A DNA stretch of 32,103 nucleotides, from the NCBI GenBank assembly GCA_031264865.1, contig JAISDJ010000340.1:1-32103 (forward strand), in the 5' to 3' direction. This document shows positions 1 to 7,853 of the stretch, piece by piece. The notes below the pieces were generated by a model. It did no database searches. It saw only the letters and a program-made list of their open reading frames with translations, and was not told the origin of the DNA. How positions within the stretch are numbered: the first letter of the stretch is position 1; every line of letters starts with the position of its first letter. Position numbers and translations under genes: made by a program. This DNA comes from Tannerellaceae bacterium. GTDB lineage: Bacteria; Bacteroidota; Bacteroidia; Bacteroidales; Tannerellaceae.

Positions 1-312
1 AGGTAATTCAAAGACTTTGGGGGTTAATTGAATTTCTGTTTTGTTAAAAAGCTCACTACCAGTTATGGATCGCGATTCATATCCGACATATGAAAAAAGA
101 ACAGTATCCGTATCTATCAGATTATCAATTGAAAACTCTCCATTAGTATTCGATATTGTACTCTTATATATATTTGTTAAAACAGATATGGAAACATAGG
201 GCATATTTTCATTAGTAGCGATGTCTATTACTTTCCATCTAGCAATACTTTGAGCACAGAGCAGTGTACAATTCAAAAACAGCACACTACTTAATAAGCA
301 TATATATTTCAT
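1..312 (-). CDS. Secreted carboxypeptidase-regulatory-like domain protein, N-terminal part only
   Basis: The gene runs off the left edge; 104 codons are visible from ATG at 312. Residues 1-20 form a signal peptide (MKY, a hydrophobic core, then a CAQ-type cleavage site). Residues 24-85 look like a CarboxypepD_reg-like beta-sandwich: a 'GEFSIDN' turn followed by 'VLFSYVGYESRS', the usual signature. In Bacteroidetes this fold sits at the N terminus of TonB-dependent receptors and other outer-membrane barrels, but it also occurs in stand-alone proteins, and the visible part cannot decide between them. It lies 114 bp downstream of a small peptide gene on the same strand, with a terminator-like hairpin in between, so it may belong to a peptide export or sensing cluster continuing beyond the window (inference). 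Confidence 0.75.
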   Translation of the reverse strand, partial: MKYICLLSSVLFLNCTLLCAQSIARWKVIDIATNENMPYVSISVLTNIYKSTISNTNGEFSIDNLIDTDTVLFSYVGYESRSITGSELFNKTEIQLTPKVFELP

Positions 313-386
313 TTGTCAATGGTAATTAATAACGATAAAATACAGTAATAATATTTTTTTTAAATCATTATAGATGTATTCATAAA

Positions 387-420
387 AAAAGAGTAGACAT
401 AATAATATGCCTACTCTTTT
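387..420 (-). terminator. Intrinsic terminator after the 50-aa peptide gene
   Basis: AAAGAGTAG and CTACTCTTT arms pair over 10 bp (387-396 with 411-420). The stem extends four more bases with one mismatch around an AATAAT loop. On the minus strand it is followed by a run of T. It starts 7 bp after the peptide stop codon, so it should end or attenuate that transcript before the gene at 312. Confidence 0.75.
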
Positions 421-426
421 CGAAAA

Positions 427-579
427 TCAGAATGCCCACGAGACTGTCGCACTTGCAGAACCTCCACCCTGACTACTTACGGTGGCACTTACAGTAATGT
501 CTGCTTTCATCTCTAGTCTATCTTCTAACTCTTCTACTTGGAAAAGTTCTTCTACTAATTTTTGTTCTTTTTTGCTCAT
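427..579 (-). CDS. Small Ser/Thr/Gly-rich peptide, candidate RiPP precursor
   Basis: A 50-codon ORF from ATG at 579 to TGA at 427. Residues 1-24 are charged and helix-prone with no signal peptide: a lysine-rich start, then 'VEELFQVEELEDRLEM', which has the look of an acidic RiPP leader. Residues 25-50 change abruptly to a Ser/Thr/Val/Ala/Gly stretch without charge after Asp27. It holds nine Ser/Thr, a GGG at 38-40, a repeated SATVS (31-35 and 43-47) and a C-terminal WAF. There is no Cys. The leader/core contrast, its own terminator and a secreted neighbour fit a ribosomally made, modified peptide. No maturation enzyme is visible inside the window, and the family is not recognised. Alternatives are a bacteriocin-like unmodified peptide or a small structural protein. 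The coding call rests on composition and context, not on homology. Confidence 0.6.
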   Translation of the reverse strand: MSKKEQKLVEELFQVEELEDRLEMKADITVSATVSSQGGGSASATVSWAF

Positions 580-606
580 AATTATAATATATTAATTATT
601 TCGTCG

Positions 607-614
607 CGAAGATA
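607..614 (-). promoter_or_regulatory. Possible -7 element for the peptide gene
   Basis: On the minus strand this reads TATCTTCG, one mismatch from the Bacteroidetes TAnnTTTG -7 element. It would start transcription roughly 20 bases before the peptide ATG at 579. The -33 match is poor, so this is tentative. Confidence 0.35.
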
Positions 615-640
615 AATTAATAATTGATACTAAGTAATTA

Positions 641-668
641 AAAAGATATGTTATAAAACATATCTTTT
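641..668. terminator. Perfect 12-bp hairpin, possible terminator of the kinase operon
   Basis: AAAAGATATGTT at 641-652 and its exact complement at 657-668 enclose a 4-base loop. The U-rich 3' arm fits a weak intrinsic terminator for transcripts arriving from the histidine kinase gene at 919-2238. It could also shield the peptide gene from readthrough. No long T tract follows the stem. Confidence 0.4.
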
Positions 669-918
669 AACGTGAGTTGGTGATAAAGTTTATAAAACAT
701 CTGTGCCGGGTATGTTCTATCTGGCAGATGTTTTTGAGAGACATACCCACTGTTGGTATTTCGGATACATTCTTGATAAAACTTTCCATATAAAGCATTG
801 TGATGCCTTTACCAAACGATTATAATAGTTTCACAGAAAGATCGTAATGATTTTATAAAACCATCGTAATCGTTTCCTCAAGACTATGTGATGTTTTTTT
901 AGAACCTCTTTCCGGCTG
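669..918. other. Gene-poor stretch with crossing inverted repeats
   Basis: This intergenic stretch holds two inverted repeats that cross each other: 694-703 with 725-734 (10 bp), and 708-715 with 741-748 (8 bp). Further imperfect repeats of an AAACGATTA-like sequence occur at 814-886. A 43-codon ORF (667-798, minus) is present but has no recognisable character. No known RNA family is recognised here. Confidence 0.4.
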
Positions 919-2238
919 TTACGAAAACATCAGCGTAAAGGTTGTTTGTCTCGTTGCCGGGATACTTTTCAATGTAATGCTACCACCGGACAGTCGCATA
1001 ATTTGTCTTGAGATAGATAGTCCTATACCGCTTCCGCCTTCTTTTGTAGTGAAGAATGGAATAAAGATATGTTCTGCTTCTTCGGGTGAAATGGCCGGGC
1101 CGTTGTTGCTGACTTCTATAAATACAGCTTCCTCTTCATTGCAATAGGCTTTTACTTCAATTCGTCCGTCGGGTTGCTCTTCACCAATCGCCTGCATGGC
1201 ATTTTTCAATAGATTAAGTATTACCTGGCTAATCAGGTTTTCGTCGGCGTATACAATCAAATCTTCCGGTTGTACGTCTATTGTAACTGTAATATTGGGG
1301 TAATTGTTATAATAAATGGTTGTTAGTTGAACCATACGTTCGGCAAATTTCTTTACGTAAAACAACGATGGACGAGGTTCGGGTATATGGGTAAATTTCC
1401 TGTACGATTCTACAAAAGAAATCAAACTTTTCCCCGTTGTGCTGATTACGTCCAAGCCGTTGCGTATGTCTTTGTTTGCATCTCCATGAATAGATAATAA
1501 GGTGTCGCTTAGTGAAGTAATAGGAGTAATAGAATTCATTATTTCGTGTGTAAGTACACGTGTCAGGCGAATCCACGAATCAATTTCCTTATCGTCTAAT
1601 TCGCTGTTGATATCGTTAATGGCAATGATACGTACGTGCTTATCCTGTAATGTCATTTCCGAAACACGGATAGAAAGATGTACAATTCCGCGTTCGTTGG
1701 TAAAAGTCGTTTGATGTTTATTTCCGGGCTGGATATTCATAATAAGTCCTTCTAGTTCTTCGTCGATACGCTTGAGTTGTTTGGCATGTGTAAAGACGGA
1801 TAGGCCCAATAAACGCAAGGCTTCGTTATTTGTTTGGTAAATATAACCGTTATCATCAATAACAATGATTCCGGTTGTAATACTATTCATTATCAATTCG
1901 TAATACTTTTCTTTCCGGACGGCATCTGCTTTTGCCTGGAATAATATTTTGGTGATACGGTTTAACGATTCATTTACCAATCTGTCGTTTGAGAAATGAC
2001 TGCTGGTAGCATATTTAAATGCATAATCTGCATTATCAATAGCATCAAACATAAAGGCTACTTTTTGTGCATTTTGTCTGTATAATTTCCGTATCATTTG
2101 TAAAACAGGAAACCATAAAACAATCGTCAACCCAACCCATAACCATTCTTTCTGCAAAGCGAAATAAGTAGCCACTACCGTTAGTATTAACAGCAGAGAA
2201 AGACGAAAAGTAAGACTGTTCAGGAATCCTTTTGTCAT
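919..2238 (-). CDS. Membrane-bound sensor histidine kinase (NtrY/AtoS-like)
   Basis: The protein has 439 residues. Two transmembrane helices (about 9-27 and 31-49) are separated by only a few residues, so there is almost no periplasmic sensor and signals are likely sensed in the membrane or cytoplasm. A PAS-like domain covers about 110-210. The dimerisation/phosphoacceptor segment has His231 in 'LTHEIMNSITPI'. The ATPase domain carries the N box (NLLKNAMQA, 342-350), a G1 box with Asn instead of the usual Asp (NNGPAI, 378-383) and the G2 box GGSGIGLS (401-408). Its ATG shares one base with the stop of the upstream response regulator (TAATG), so the two are translationally coupled and form a cognate pair. 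Asn at G1 is unusual because that Asp normally contacts the adenine; activity should be tested rather than assumed. Confidence 0.92.
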   Translation of the reverse strand: MTKGFLNSLTFRLSLLLILTVVATYFALQKEWLWVGLTIVLWFPVLQMIRKLYRQNAQKVAFMFDAIDNADYAFKYATSSHFSNDRLVNESLNRITKILFQAKADAVRKEKYYELIMNSITTGIIVIDDNGYIYQTNNEALRLLGLSVFTHAKQLKRIDEELEGLIMNIQPGNKHQTTFTNERGIVHLSIRVSEMTLQDKHVRIIAINDINSELDDKEIDSWIRLTRVLTHEIMNSITPITSLSDTLLSIHGDANKDIRNGLDVISTTGKSLISFVESYRKFTHIPEPRPSLFYVKKFAERMVQLTTIYYNNYPNITVTIDVQPEDLIVYADENLISQVILNLLKNAMQAIGEEQPDGRIEVKAYCNEEEAVFIEVSNNGPAISPEEAEHIFIPFFTTKEGGSGIGLSISRQIMRLSGGSITLKSIPATRQTTFTLMFS

Positions 2239-3590
2239 TACAAATCGTATCGTTTAATTTTGTTATATAGCGTTTGCCGAGATATCCCCAGTTGGTTGGC
2301 AACGAGCGATAGATTACCATTATATTTATCCAGGGCATTCTTTATCATCCGGTATTCCATTTCTTCCAATGTAGCAGCTTCTTTTACGCCTGGTTCTTTT
2401 TTGCGGGGAAAATCGAAGTTGTCGGCATCCAATAAATCATGTTCGCTTATGATAACGGCTTTTTCCACCGTATGTTGGAGCTCACGAATGTTTCCATACC
2501 AAGGCTGCGTTTTAAGTTTTTCTTTAGCATCGTTGGTAAGGCCTAATGCCGGTTTTCCATAGATACCGGCATAGTTGGAAAGAAATATTTCCGTAAGTGG
2601 AACAATGTCTTCCGGACGTTCACGTAAAGGAGGTATTTCTACATGAATCGTATTCATACGATATAATAAATCTTCGCGAAACTGCTGCTTATTTACCATC
2701 TCCTGCAAATCTCTGTTTGTTGCCGAGATAAGACGGATATTCACCGGAACCGGCAGATTACTTCCTACCCGTACAATGCTACGGTTTTGAAGAACTGTAA
2801 GCAGTTTGGCCTGTAAATGATAAGAAAGGTTACCTATTTCATCTAAAAAGAGCGTACCATTGTTTGCCGTTTCAAACTTACCGGGACGATCGGTGCGGGC
2901 GTCTGTAAAGGCTCCTTTTACATGGCCAAACAGTTCGCTCTCAAACAATGTTTCCGTTATAGCGCCCATATCAACCGGTATCATGGCTTCTTTCTTCCGC
3001 TTCGACAGTAAATGGATTTCCCTTGCCAACATTTCTTTACCCGTTCCGTTTTCACCGGTTATCAAGACATTGGCGTCTGTAATGGCTACCTTCTCTATTA
3101 AAGAGCGCAATTGTTGCATGGCAACGCTTTCTCCCCAAAACATCCCGCTTTCTTTGGAGACAACCTGTTTTTGTGCCGGCAACGTGATTCCTTTTTTATT
3201 GGCAACGCTGATTTCGTAGGCGTTTTGAAGTGTTTCTATCAATTTTGTATTATCCCAGGGTTTTACGATAAAATCGACGGCTCCTTCTTTAATGCCACGC
3301 ACAGCTAAGTCGATATCAGCATAAGCGGTAAATAAGATCACTTGCATTAACGAGTCTGTCTTTTTTATTTCCGAGAGCCAGAATAAGCCTTCATTACCGG
3401 TATTTATTCCTGTCGAGAAATTCATATCTAATAAAACGACGTCTATGTCTTCATCTCGTAAAGTGGTAAGAAGCTGATTGGGAGAGGCTAGTGTGATTAC
3501 TTTTTGAAAATAGGCTTCCAATAGCATACGTACAGCCGTAAGAATTGCGTTACTATCGTCGACCACTAAAATGGTTCCTTTTTTTGCCAT
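2238..3590 (-). CDS. Sigma-54-dependent response regulator, NtrC family
   Basis: The protein has 450 residues in three domains. The receiver domain (about 5-120) has acidic pocket residues Asp11/Asp12, phosphoacceptor Asp55, Thr88 and Lys110. The AAA+ domain (about 150-375) has Walker A GENGTGKE (179-186), Walker B LFLDE (247-251) and arginine-finger candidates in FREDLLYR (304-311). The C-terminal Fis-type helix-turn-helix is at about 425-448. The sigma-54 contact loop reads GAFTDA (226-231) instead of GAFTGA. The protein should activate sigma-54 promoters when phosphorylated by the kinase encoded directly downstream. A -7-like TATTTTTG lies 17 bases upstream of the start, so the operon itself appears to be read by the housekeeping sigma factor. 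The target genes are not evident from the window. Confidence 0.95.
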   Translation of the reverse strand: MAKKGTILVVDDSNAILTAVRMLLEAYFQKVITLASPNQLLTTLRDEDIDVVLLDMNFSTGINTGNEGLFWLSEIKKTDSLMQVILFTAYADIDLAVRGIKEGAVDFIVKPWDNTKLIETLQNAYEISVANKKGITLPAQKQVVSKESGMFWGESVAMQQLRSLIEKVAITDANVLITGENGTGKEMLAREIHLLSKRKKEAMIPVDMGAITETLFESELFGHVKGAFTDARTDRPGKFETANNGTLFLDEIGNLSYHLQAKLLTVLQNRSIVRVGSNLPVPVNIRLISATNRDLQEMVNKQQFREDLLYRMNTIHVEIPPLRERPEDIVPLTEIFLSNYAGIYGKPALGLTNDAKEKLKTQPWYGNIRELQHTVEKAVIISEHDLLDADNFDFPRKKEPGVKEAATLEEMEYRMIKNALDKYNGNLSLVANQLGISRQTLYNKIKRYDL

Positions 3591-3606
3591 GTAATTTTTC
3601 TTTTCG

Positions 3607-3614
3607 CAAAAATA
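3607..3614 (-). promoter_or_regulatory. -7 element of the response regulator/kinase operon
   Basis: The minus strand reads TATTTTTG, a full match to TAnnTTTG, ending 17 bases upstream of the response regulator ATG at 3590. Confidence 0.55.
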
Positions 3615-3649
3615 GCGTTAATAACTGATTCCAACCCAGAAATAAAAGA

Positions 3650-3685
3650 AAAAAGAGAATGTCTTATTATTGACATCCTCTTTTT
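3650..3685. terminator. Terminator after rubredoxin
   Basis: A 14-bp stem (3650-3663 with 3672-3685) with one A/C mismatch, loop TTATTATT, and T-rich flanks on both strands. It lies 25 bases past the rubredoxin stop at 3711 and upstream of the response regulator promoter, separating the two units. Confidence 0.8.
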
Positions 3686-3710
3686 ACATTCTCTTTCATA
3701 CGATAAGCAA

Positions 3711-3875
3711 TTACTCTTCAACCGGTTCGAAATCACTTTTGCCTACTCCGCAAAGCGGGCATACCCAATCATCAGGTATATCTTCAAAAGCTGTTCCGGG
3801 CGCTATACCACTATCCGGGTCTCCTTCTGCCGGATCGTAAACGTATTCGCATACAGTGCATACATACTTTTTCAT
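3711..3875 (-). CDS. Rubredoxin
   Basis: A 54-residue protein from ATG at 3873-3875 to TAA at 3711-3713. The two iron-binding knuckles are clear: [12 protein letters not shown] near the N terminus (CxxC, Cys6 and Cys9) and [13 protein letters not shown] near the C terminus (CxxC, Cys39 and Cys42). The intervening [20 protein letters not shown] is the standard rubredoxin core, and the length is typical. It carries one electron on a Fe(Cys)4 centre in the cytoplasm, normally for peroxide or superoxide reduction in anaerobes. It is a single-gene unit with its own promoter and terminator, so the electron partners are encoded elsewhere. Confidence 0.97.
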   Translation of the reverse strand: MKKYVCTVCEYVYDPAEGDPDSGIAPGTAFEDIPDDWVCPLCGVGKSDFEPVEE

Positions 3876-3910
3876 GTGTTGTTCTTTTTTTAAGATGATT
3901 TTTATTCAAA

Positions 3911-3918
3911 CAAAAATA
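3911..3918 (-). promoter_or_regulatory. -7 element of the rubredoxin gene
   Basis: The minus strand reads TATTTTTG, ending about 36 bases before the rubredoxin ATG. It is a full match to the Bacteroidetes -7 consensus. Confidence 0.55.
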
Positions 3919-3982
3919 CGGAAGTAAAAATGATATTTTCTCATAAATGTCATAAATGTTATTTATAAGTCGATAAATAAAC

Positions 3983-3990
3983 TATATTTG
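3983..3990 (+). promoter_or_regulatory. -7 element of the gene at 4034
   Basis: TATATTTG matches TAnnTTTG and leaves a 5' leader of roughly 35 bases before ATG at 4034. It is divergent from the rubredoxin promoter. Confidence 0.5.
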
Positions 3991-4033
3991 CCATGAATTA
4001 AACTATTTACTATAAATTAAAAAAGAATGAATT

Positions 4034-4864
4034 ATGAGAAAAATTACTTTTATTAGTTTAGCCACCTTGCTATCTCTCTCTTTATTTTCGCAGGGAAAAA
4101 ACACAATTGTTAATGATAAACTTGACCTAGTTTATGAGCCCGAACCAATTGCAACGCCTGTTTATACGAGTAATTTCGAGAATGACGCCGATGGCTGGAT
4201 TGTAATCAATGAGGGTGGCGCTTCGTCTACTCTTGCGGTGGAAAACAGCAAACTGAAACTTACCGTTTTAAGTGGAGGATCAGATAAATGGCATATACAG
4301 GTAATGAAAGCAGGCATCCTGCTGGAAAAAGGACAAGTGTATCGTATGTCGTTTACTGTCATTTGCAACGAACCAACTGCTATCTGTTATATGGGGCGCA
4401 ATGCCGAGCCATGGGATGCATACAGCGGATACAATTCGGCGGCACATTCCAAACAGGAAGAAACATCGTTCTCGTATGTATTTACGATGAATGAAGATAC
4501 AGACCCCGATGCACGTTTCGTCTTTAACCTTGGAATGATGGTTGGAATGACATGCGTTATCGGAGAGGCTACATTCAGCAGCATACAGATAGACAAACTG
4601 GAATTTCCTACCGACATTGCAGCAATAGAACAGAAGAATGATCTGCAATTGTATTTAACTCCCGATCAAAACCAATTATGCTTCTTCAATGAAGATGGTT
4701 ATAGCCGGATAAGTATCTTTTCCCTCGATGGAAACCTTTTGGCGAAACATTCATTAACCGCAGGATACAATGAGATCAATGCCAGCCGTTGGGCTTCCGG
4801 CATCTATATTGTGGCGGTAGACGGCAAAGGGAAAAACGATGTACGGAAAATATATAAGAAGTAA
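4034..4864 (+). CDS. Secreted protein with CBM-like domain and T9SS type A sorting domain
   Basis: The protein has 276 residues. Residues 1-20 are a signal peptide ending in LFSQG. Residues about 45-195 form a beta-sandwich resembling carbohydrate-binding module family 4/9: it begins 'NFENDADGWIV', continues with 'LKLTVLSGG' and a WHIQV strand, and ends 'TFSSIQIDKLEF'. Residues about 205-276 are a type IX secretion C-terminal signal of type A: '...ISIFSLDGNLLAKHSL...', 'GIYIVAV' and a basic C terminus. The product is expected to cross the outer membrane by T9SS, lose the C-terminal domain, and stay on the surface or be released. It is a monocistronic gene that ends at a shared terminator. The bound ligand cannot be predicted. 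Confidence 0.85.
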   Translation: MRKITFISLATLLSLSLFSQGKNTIVNDKLDLVYEPEPIATPVYTSNFENDADGWIVINEGGASSTLAVENSKLKLTVLSGGSDKWHIQVMKAGILLEKGQVYRMSFTVICNEPTAICYMGRNAEPWDAYSGYNSAAHSKQEETSFSYVFTMNEDTDPDARFVFNLGMMVGMTCVIGEATFSSIQIDKLEFPTDIAAIEQKNDLQLYLTPDQNQLCFFNEDGYSRISIFSLDGNLLAKHSLTAGYNEINASRWASGIYIVAVDGKGKNDVRKIYKK

Positions 4865-4885
4865 AAAGAAGTAAAGAAGCAACAG

Positions 4886-4924
4886 AAAAAACTCCCCAAG
4901 CCGGAAGACTTGGGGAGTTTTTTT
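4886..4924. terminator. Bidirectional terminator between converging genes
   Basis: ACTCCCCAAG and CTTGGGGAGT (4891-4900, 4909-4918) form a perfect GC-rich 10-bp stem with an 8-base loop. It has A runs on the left and T runs on the right, so it ends both the gene at 4034-4864 and the minus-strand protease gene. Confidence 0.95.
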
Positions 4925-4925
4925 G

Positions 4926-7826
4926 TTAATAGCCGAATAACTCTTCCTGAGTCAGCTTCGTTATGGCTCCCAGCTTTTCCAGCGATTTCAGATCTAAGTC
5001 TTTCGTATCGCCGAGGATGCAATAGATTAAAGGCTTGTCTTTAATATATAATGTCTGGAAATCCCTGACATCGCTCAACGTCATGACGGGGATATTCTGG
5101 AATAATTCTTTTCGGGCGTCGGTGTCGTAGCCGAACTCTTTTGCATTGAGGTAATTCCAGAGGACGGCATCGCGCAGGATACGTTCCGTGCGGATATTGG
5201 TAAGCAGGCTTTCTTTGGCTATCTCAAATGCGTTTTCCGATTCGGGCATCTCATTCAAGATCTCGAGGAAAGCGTTGGTGGCATCCATCATCTTATCGTT
5301 CTGCGTGGCAATAAATGTATTAATCCAGTAGGAATAATACGGTTTGCCGGGGCGTTCATATCCTGCGCCGGCAGAATAGGCTAGTCCGCGAGCTTCGCGC
5401 ATCTCCTGAAATACGATGCTGTTCATGCCTCCTCCAAAGTACATATTGTACAGGGTGCGGATAGGCTCGATGCTTTTATTAAAGGCTTGGCCCTTATGAC
5501 GCATGGACATATAGATTTGTTTGGCGTCGTAGTGAGCCAGCAACACTTCGTTTCCTACCGTTTCTTGTTCGGTGAAATTTTCGGGATCGGGCATCGGTTG
5601 CAGTGATTCTGTGGCGGCATGTTTTGTGTTGATGACTTCGGTAATCTGCTTTTCAGTCAGCGGGCCATAATAGAGGATGGTATGTTCGAAGGTTTTCAGG
5701 TTTTTTGTACGGTTTACGAGTTCTTCGGGATCCAGGTTTTTCAATTCTTCGGCCGAAAGCAGGTGAGTGGCTGGTGATTTGGCTCCCCATACGGCATATG
5801 CATTTAACCGGCTGAAGTTGGTGTATTGATCCAGTTTGGCATCCGAACGTTGTTTGATGATATCCGATACCAGGTTATCATATGTTGCTGCATCGGCTTT
5901 TGCGTCGGCTAAGCGTTCTTCCAGCAGCGCCATGGCTTTATCGAAGTTATCGCTCAGGCCGCTTACATATACATATACGCGGTCTTGGGTAGCCATTACG
6001 TTGAAGGAACAGGCCAATTTGTAGAGTTCGCTTTTGATTTCTTCCGCCGTTTTAGTAGAAGTGCCTAAATAGCTCAAATACGTAAAGGCTGTGCCTAAGG
6101 CTTTATCGTGGTTGTTCCCCATTTCATAGACGTAATAGAGAGAGAAGAGGGGATTGAGTGTATTTTGCTTATAGAGCAGAGGGATATTACTTTTTACGGT
6201 CAGTTTCGATAAATCTTTTGAGTAATCCAGAAATACCGGTTCTATCGGCTTCACTTCGCGTTCTTTTATACTAACAAGGAAAGCGCTTTCATTGTCCCGA
6301 TTTGTTGAGATGGGGGTGATTTGGGGTTTATCTATTTTAGGATTATCCGGTTTTCCTTCCCGTTTATAGACAACGGCATAATTGTCGTTAAAATATTTAT
6401 TGCAAAAATCGATAACGTCTTGTTTCGTTAGTTGTGCCTGGAAATCTATTTTGTTTACCTGGTCTTTCCAGTCTATTCCGTTTATAAAGGATCTTAATAG
6501 CAGGTAGGCGGCATAGCGGTATTCTTGCCGTTGGTAATATTGGTCGCGCTTGAAATTATTGATAACCGCCTCCAGCAGGTCGTCGTCGAACTCACCTTTC
6601 TTTAGTAAATCAAGTTGGCCGAGAAGCAGCTCTTTTACCTCTTCCAGCGTTTGTCCTTCTTTAGGCATGCCATACATCTGGAAAATGCTATAGTCTGCCA
6701 TCGGATTAGAATAACTGCCGGCATTTAATACTTTTTGTTTTTGAACGAGGTTCAGGTCTATCAATCCGGCATTTCCGTTGGTAAGCAGATAGTCTACAAA
6801 CTCCAATGCAGCCGCATCTTTTGTATTGGCGGCAGGCATGCGGTAAGCAATTGCCACATTGGCGGCTTCAATACCCACCATTTCTTTTGTGATGGGGGAG
6901 GTAATAGGTTGTTCGGGCGAGGTCTTCAGCGCTGGTATGTCTTTGGGTTGCATCGAACCGAAGTATTTATCAATAATAGCTACCACCTCATCCGGGTTCA
7001 TATCGCCTACCATACATACGGCCATGTTATTGGGTACGTAATAGGTTTCGAAATATTTTTTGATATTGGTGATAGACGGGTTTTTTAGATGCTCCTGACT
7101 GCCGAGGATGGTTTGGGTTCCGTAAGGATGATGAGGGAAAAGGGCGCTCATGATGGTGTCGCGCGCTCTGGCATCATCATAAGCCAGATACATATTATAT
7201 TCTTCATATACTGTTTCGAGTTCGGTATGAAACAAACGGATCACCGGGTTCGTAAACCTGTCTGATTGTATAATCGCCCAGTTCTCTATCTCGTTGGAAG
7301 GAATATCTTCGGTATAAGCTGTTACATCATACGACGTAAATGCATTTGTCCCCTGGGCTCCAATGGTAGACATCAGTTTGTCGTACTCATTAGGAATGGC
7401 TATTTTGGATGCTTCTTGCGAGATACTGTCTATTTTGGCATATAATACCTTTCGTTCGGCTTCCTCTGTTGTATTGCGATAGGTTTCAAAAAGGGCTTCT
7501 ATTTCATCGAGCAGTATTTTTTCGGCTTCATAATCGGACGTGCCGAAGCGTTGTGTTCCTTTAAACATCAGATGTTCAAAATAGTGCGCCAGTCCGGTTG
7601 TTTCTGCCGGGTCGTTCTTGCCACCTACGCGTACCCCTATATATGTTTGTATACGCGGTTTATCTTTGTTGACAGACAGATAAACTTTCAACCCGTTGTC
7701 TAGCGTGTAAATACGGGTTTGTAAAGGATCATTCGGTACACTTTCATATGCATACTTCGATCCTTTGCTGCAAGAAGCTGCCAATAAGACAACTCCAATT
7801 ACGAGTAACAAATAGATTTTCTTCAT
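4926..7826 (-). CDS. M16 family zinc metallopeptidase, lipoprotein
   Basis: The preferred start gives 966 residues. An ATG at 7856 would add ten residues, but it lies upstream of the likely transcription start and would bury the signal peptide. From ATG at 7826 the protein begins MKKIYLLL and carries a lipobox LAASC (Cys19). The first peptidase domain has the inverted zinc motif HYFEH (His81, Glu84, His85) and a downstream ELETVYEEY segment with the expected glutamates. The second half contains the R/Y-type substrate-binding region (AYSAGAGYERPGKPYYSYW), and the overall four-domain length matches pitrilysin-like proteases. It probably degrades peptides in the periplasm or at the outer membrane. 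It is a single-gene unit with promoter TATATTTG at 7854-7861. Confidence 0.93.
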   Translation of the reverse strand: MKKIYLLLVIGVVLLAASCSKGSKYAYESVPNDPLQTRIYTLDNGLKVYLSVNKDKPRIQTYIGVRVGGKNDPAETTGLAHYFEHLMFKGTQRFGTSDYEAEKILLDEIEALFETYRNTTEEAERKVLYAKIDSISQEASKIAIPNEYDKLMSTIGAQGTNAFTSYDVTAYTEDIPSNEIENWAIIQSDRFTNPVIRLFHTELETVYEEYNMYLAYDDARARDTIMSALFPHHPYGTQTILGSQEHLKNPSITNIKKYFETYYVPNNMAVCMVGDMNPDEVVAIIDKYFGSMQPKDIPALKTSPEQPITSPITKEMVGIEAANVAIAYRMPAANTKDAAALEFVDYLLTNGNAGLIDLNLVQKQKVLNAGSYSNPMADYSIFQMYGMPKEGQTLEEVKELLLGQLDLLKKGEFDDDLLEAVINNFKRDQYYQRQEYRYAAYLLLRSFINGIDWKDQVNKIDFQAQLTKQDVIDFCNKYFNDNYAVVYKREGKPDNPKIDKPQITPISTNRDNESAFLVSIKEREVKPIEPVFLDYSKDLSKLTVKSNIPLLYKQNTLNPLFSLYYVYEMGNNHDKALGTAFTYLSYLGTSTKTAEEIKSELYKLACSFNVMATQDRVYVYVSGLSDNFDKAMALLEERLADAKADAATYDNLVSDIIKQRSDAKLDQYTNFSRLNAYAVWGAKSPATHLLSAEELKNLDPEELVNRTKNLKTFEHTILYYGPLTEKQITEVINTKHAATESLQPMPDPENFTEQETVGNEVLLAHYDAKQIYMSMRHKGQAFNKSIEPIRTLYNMYFGGGMNSIVFQEMREARGLAYSAGAGYERPGKPYYSYWINTFIATQNDKMMDATNAFLEILNEMPESENAFEIAKESLLTNIRTERILRDAVLWNYLNAKEFGYDTDARKELFQNIPVMTLSDVRDFQTLYIKDKPLIYCILGDTKDLDLKSLEKLGAITKLTQEELFGY

Positions 7827-7853
7827 ATTAAATTGAATTTTAAGAGTATTTGT

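Noticed and set aside
2860-3219. Plus-strand ORF antisense to the response regulator
   Set aside because: It mirrors the AAA+ coding region and shows no independent features.
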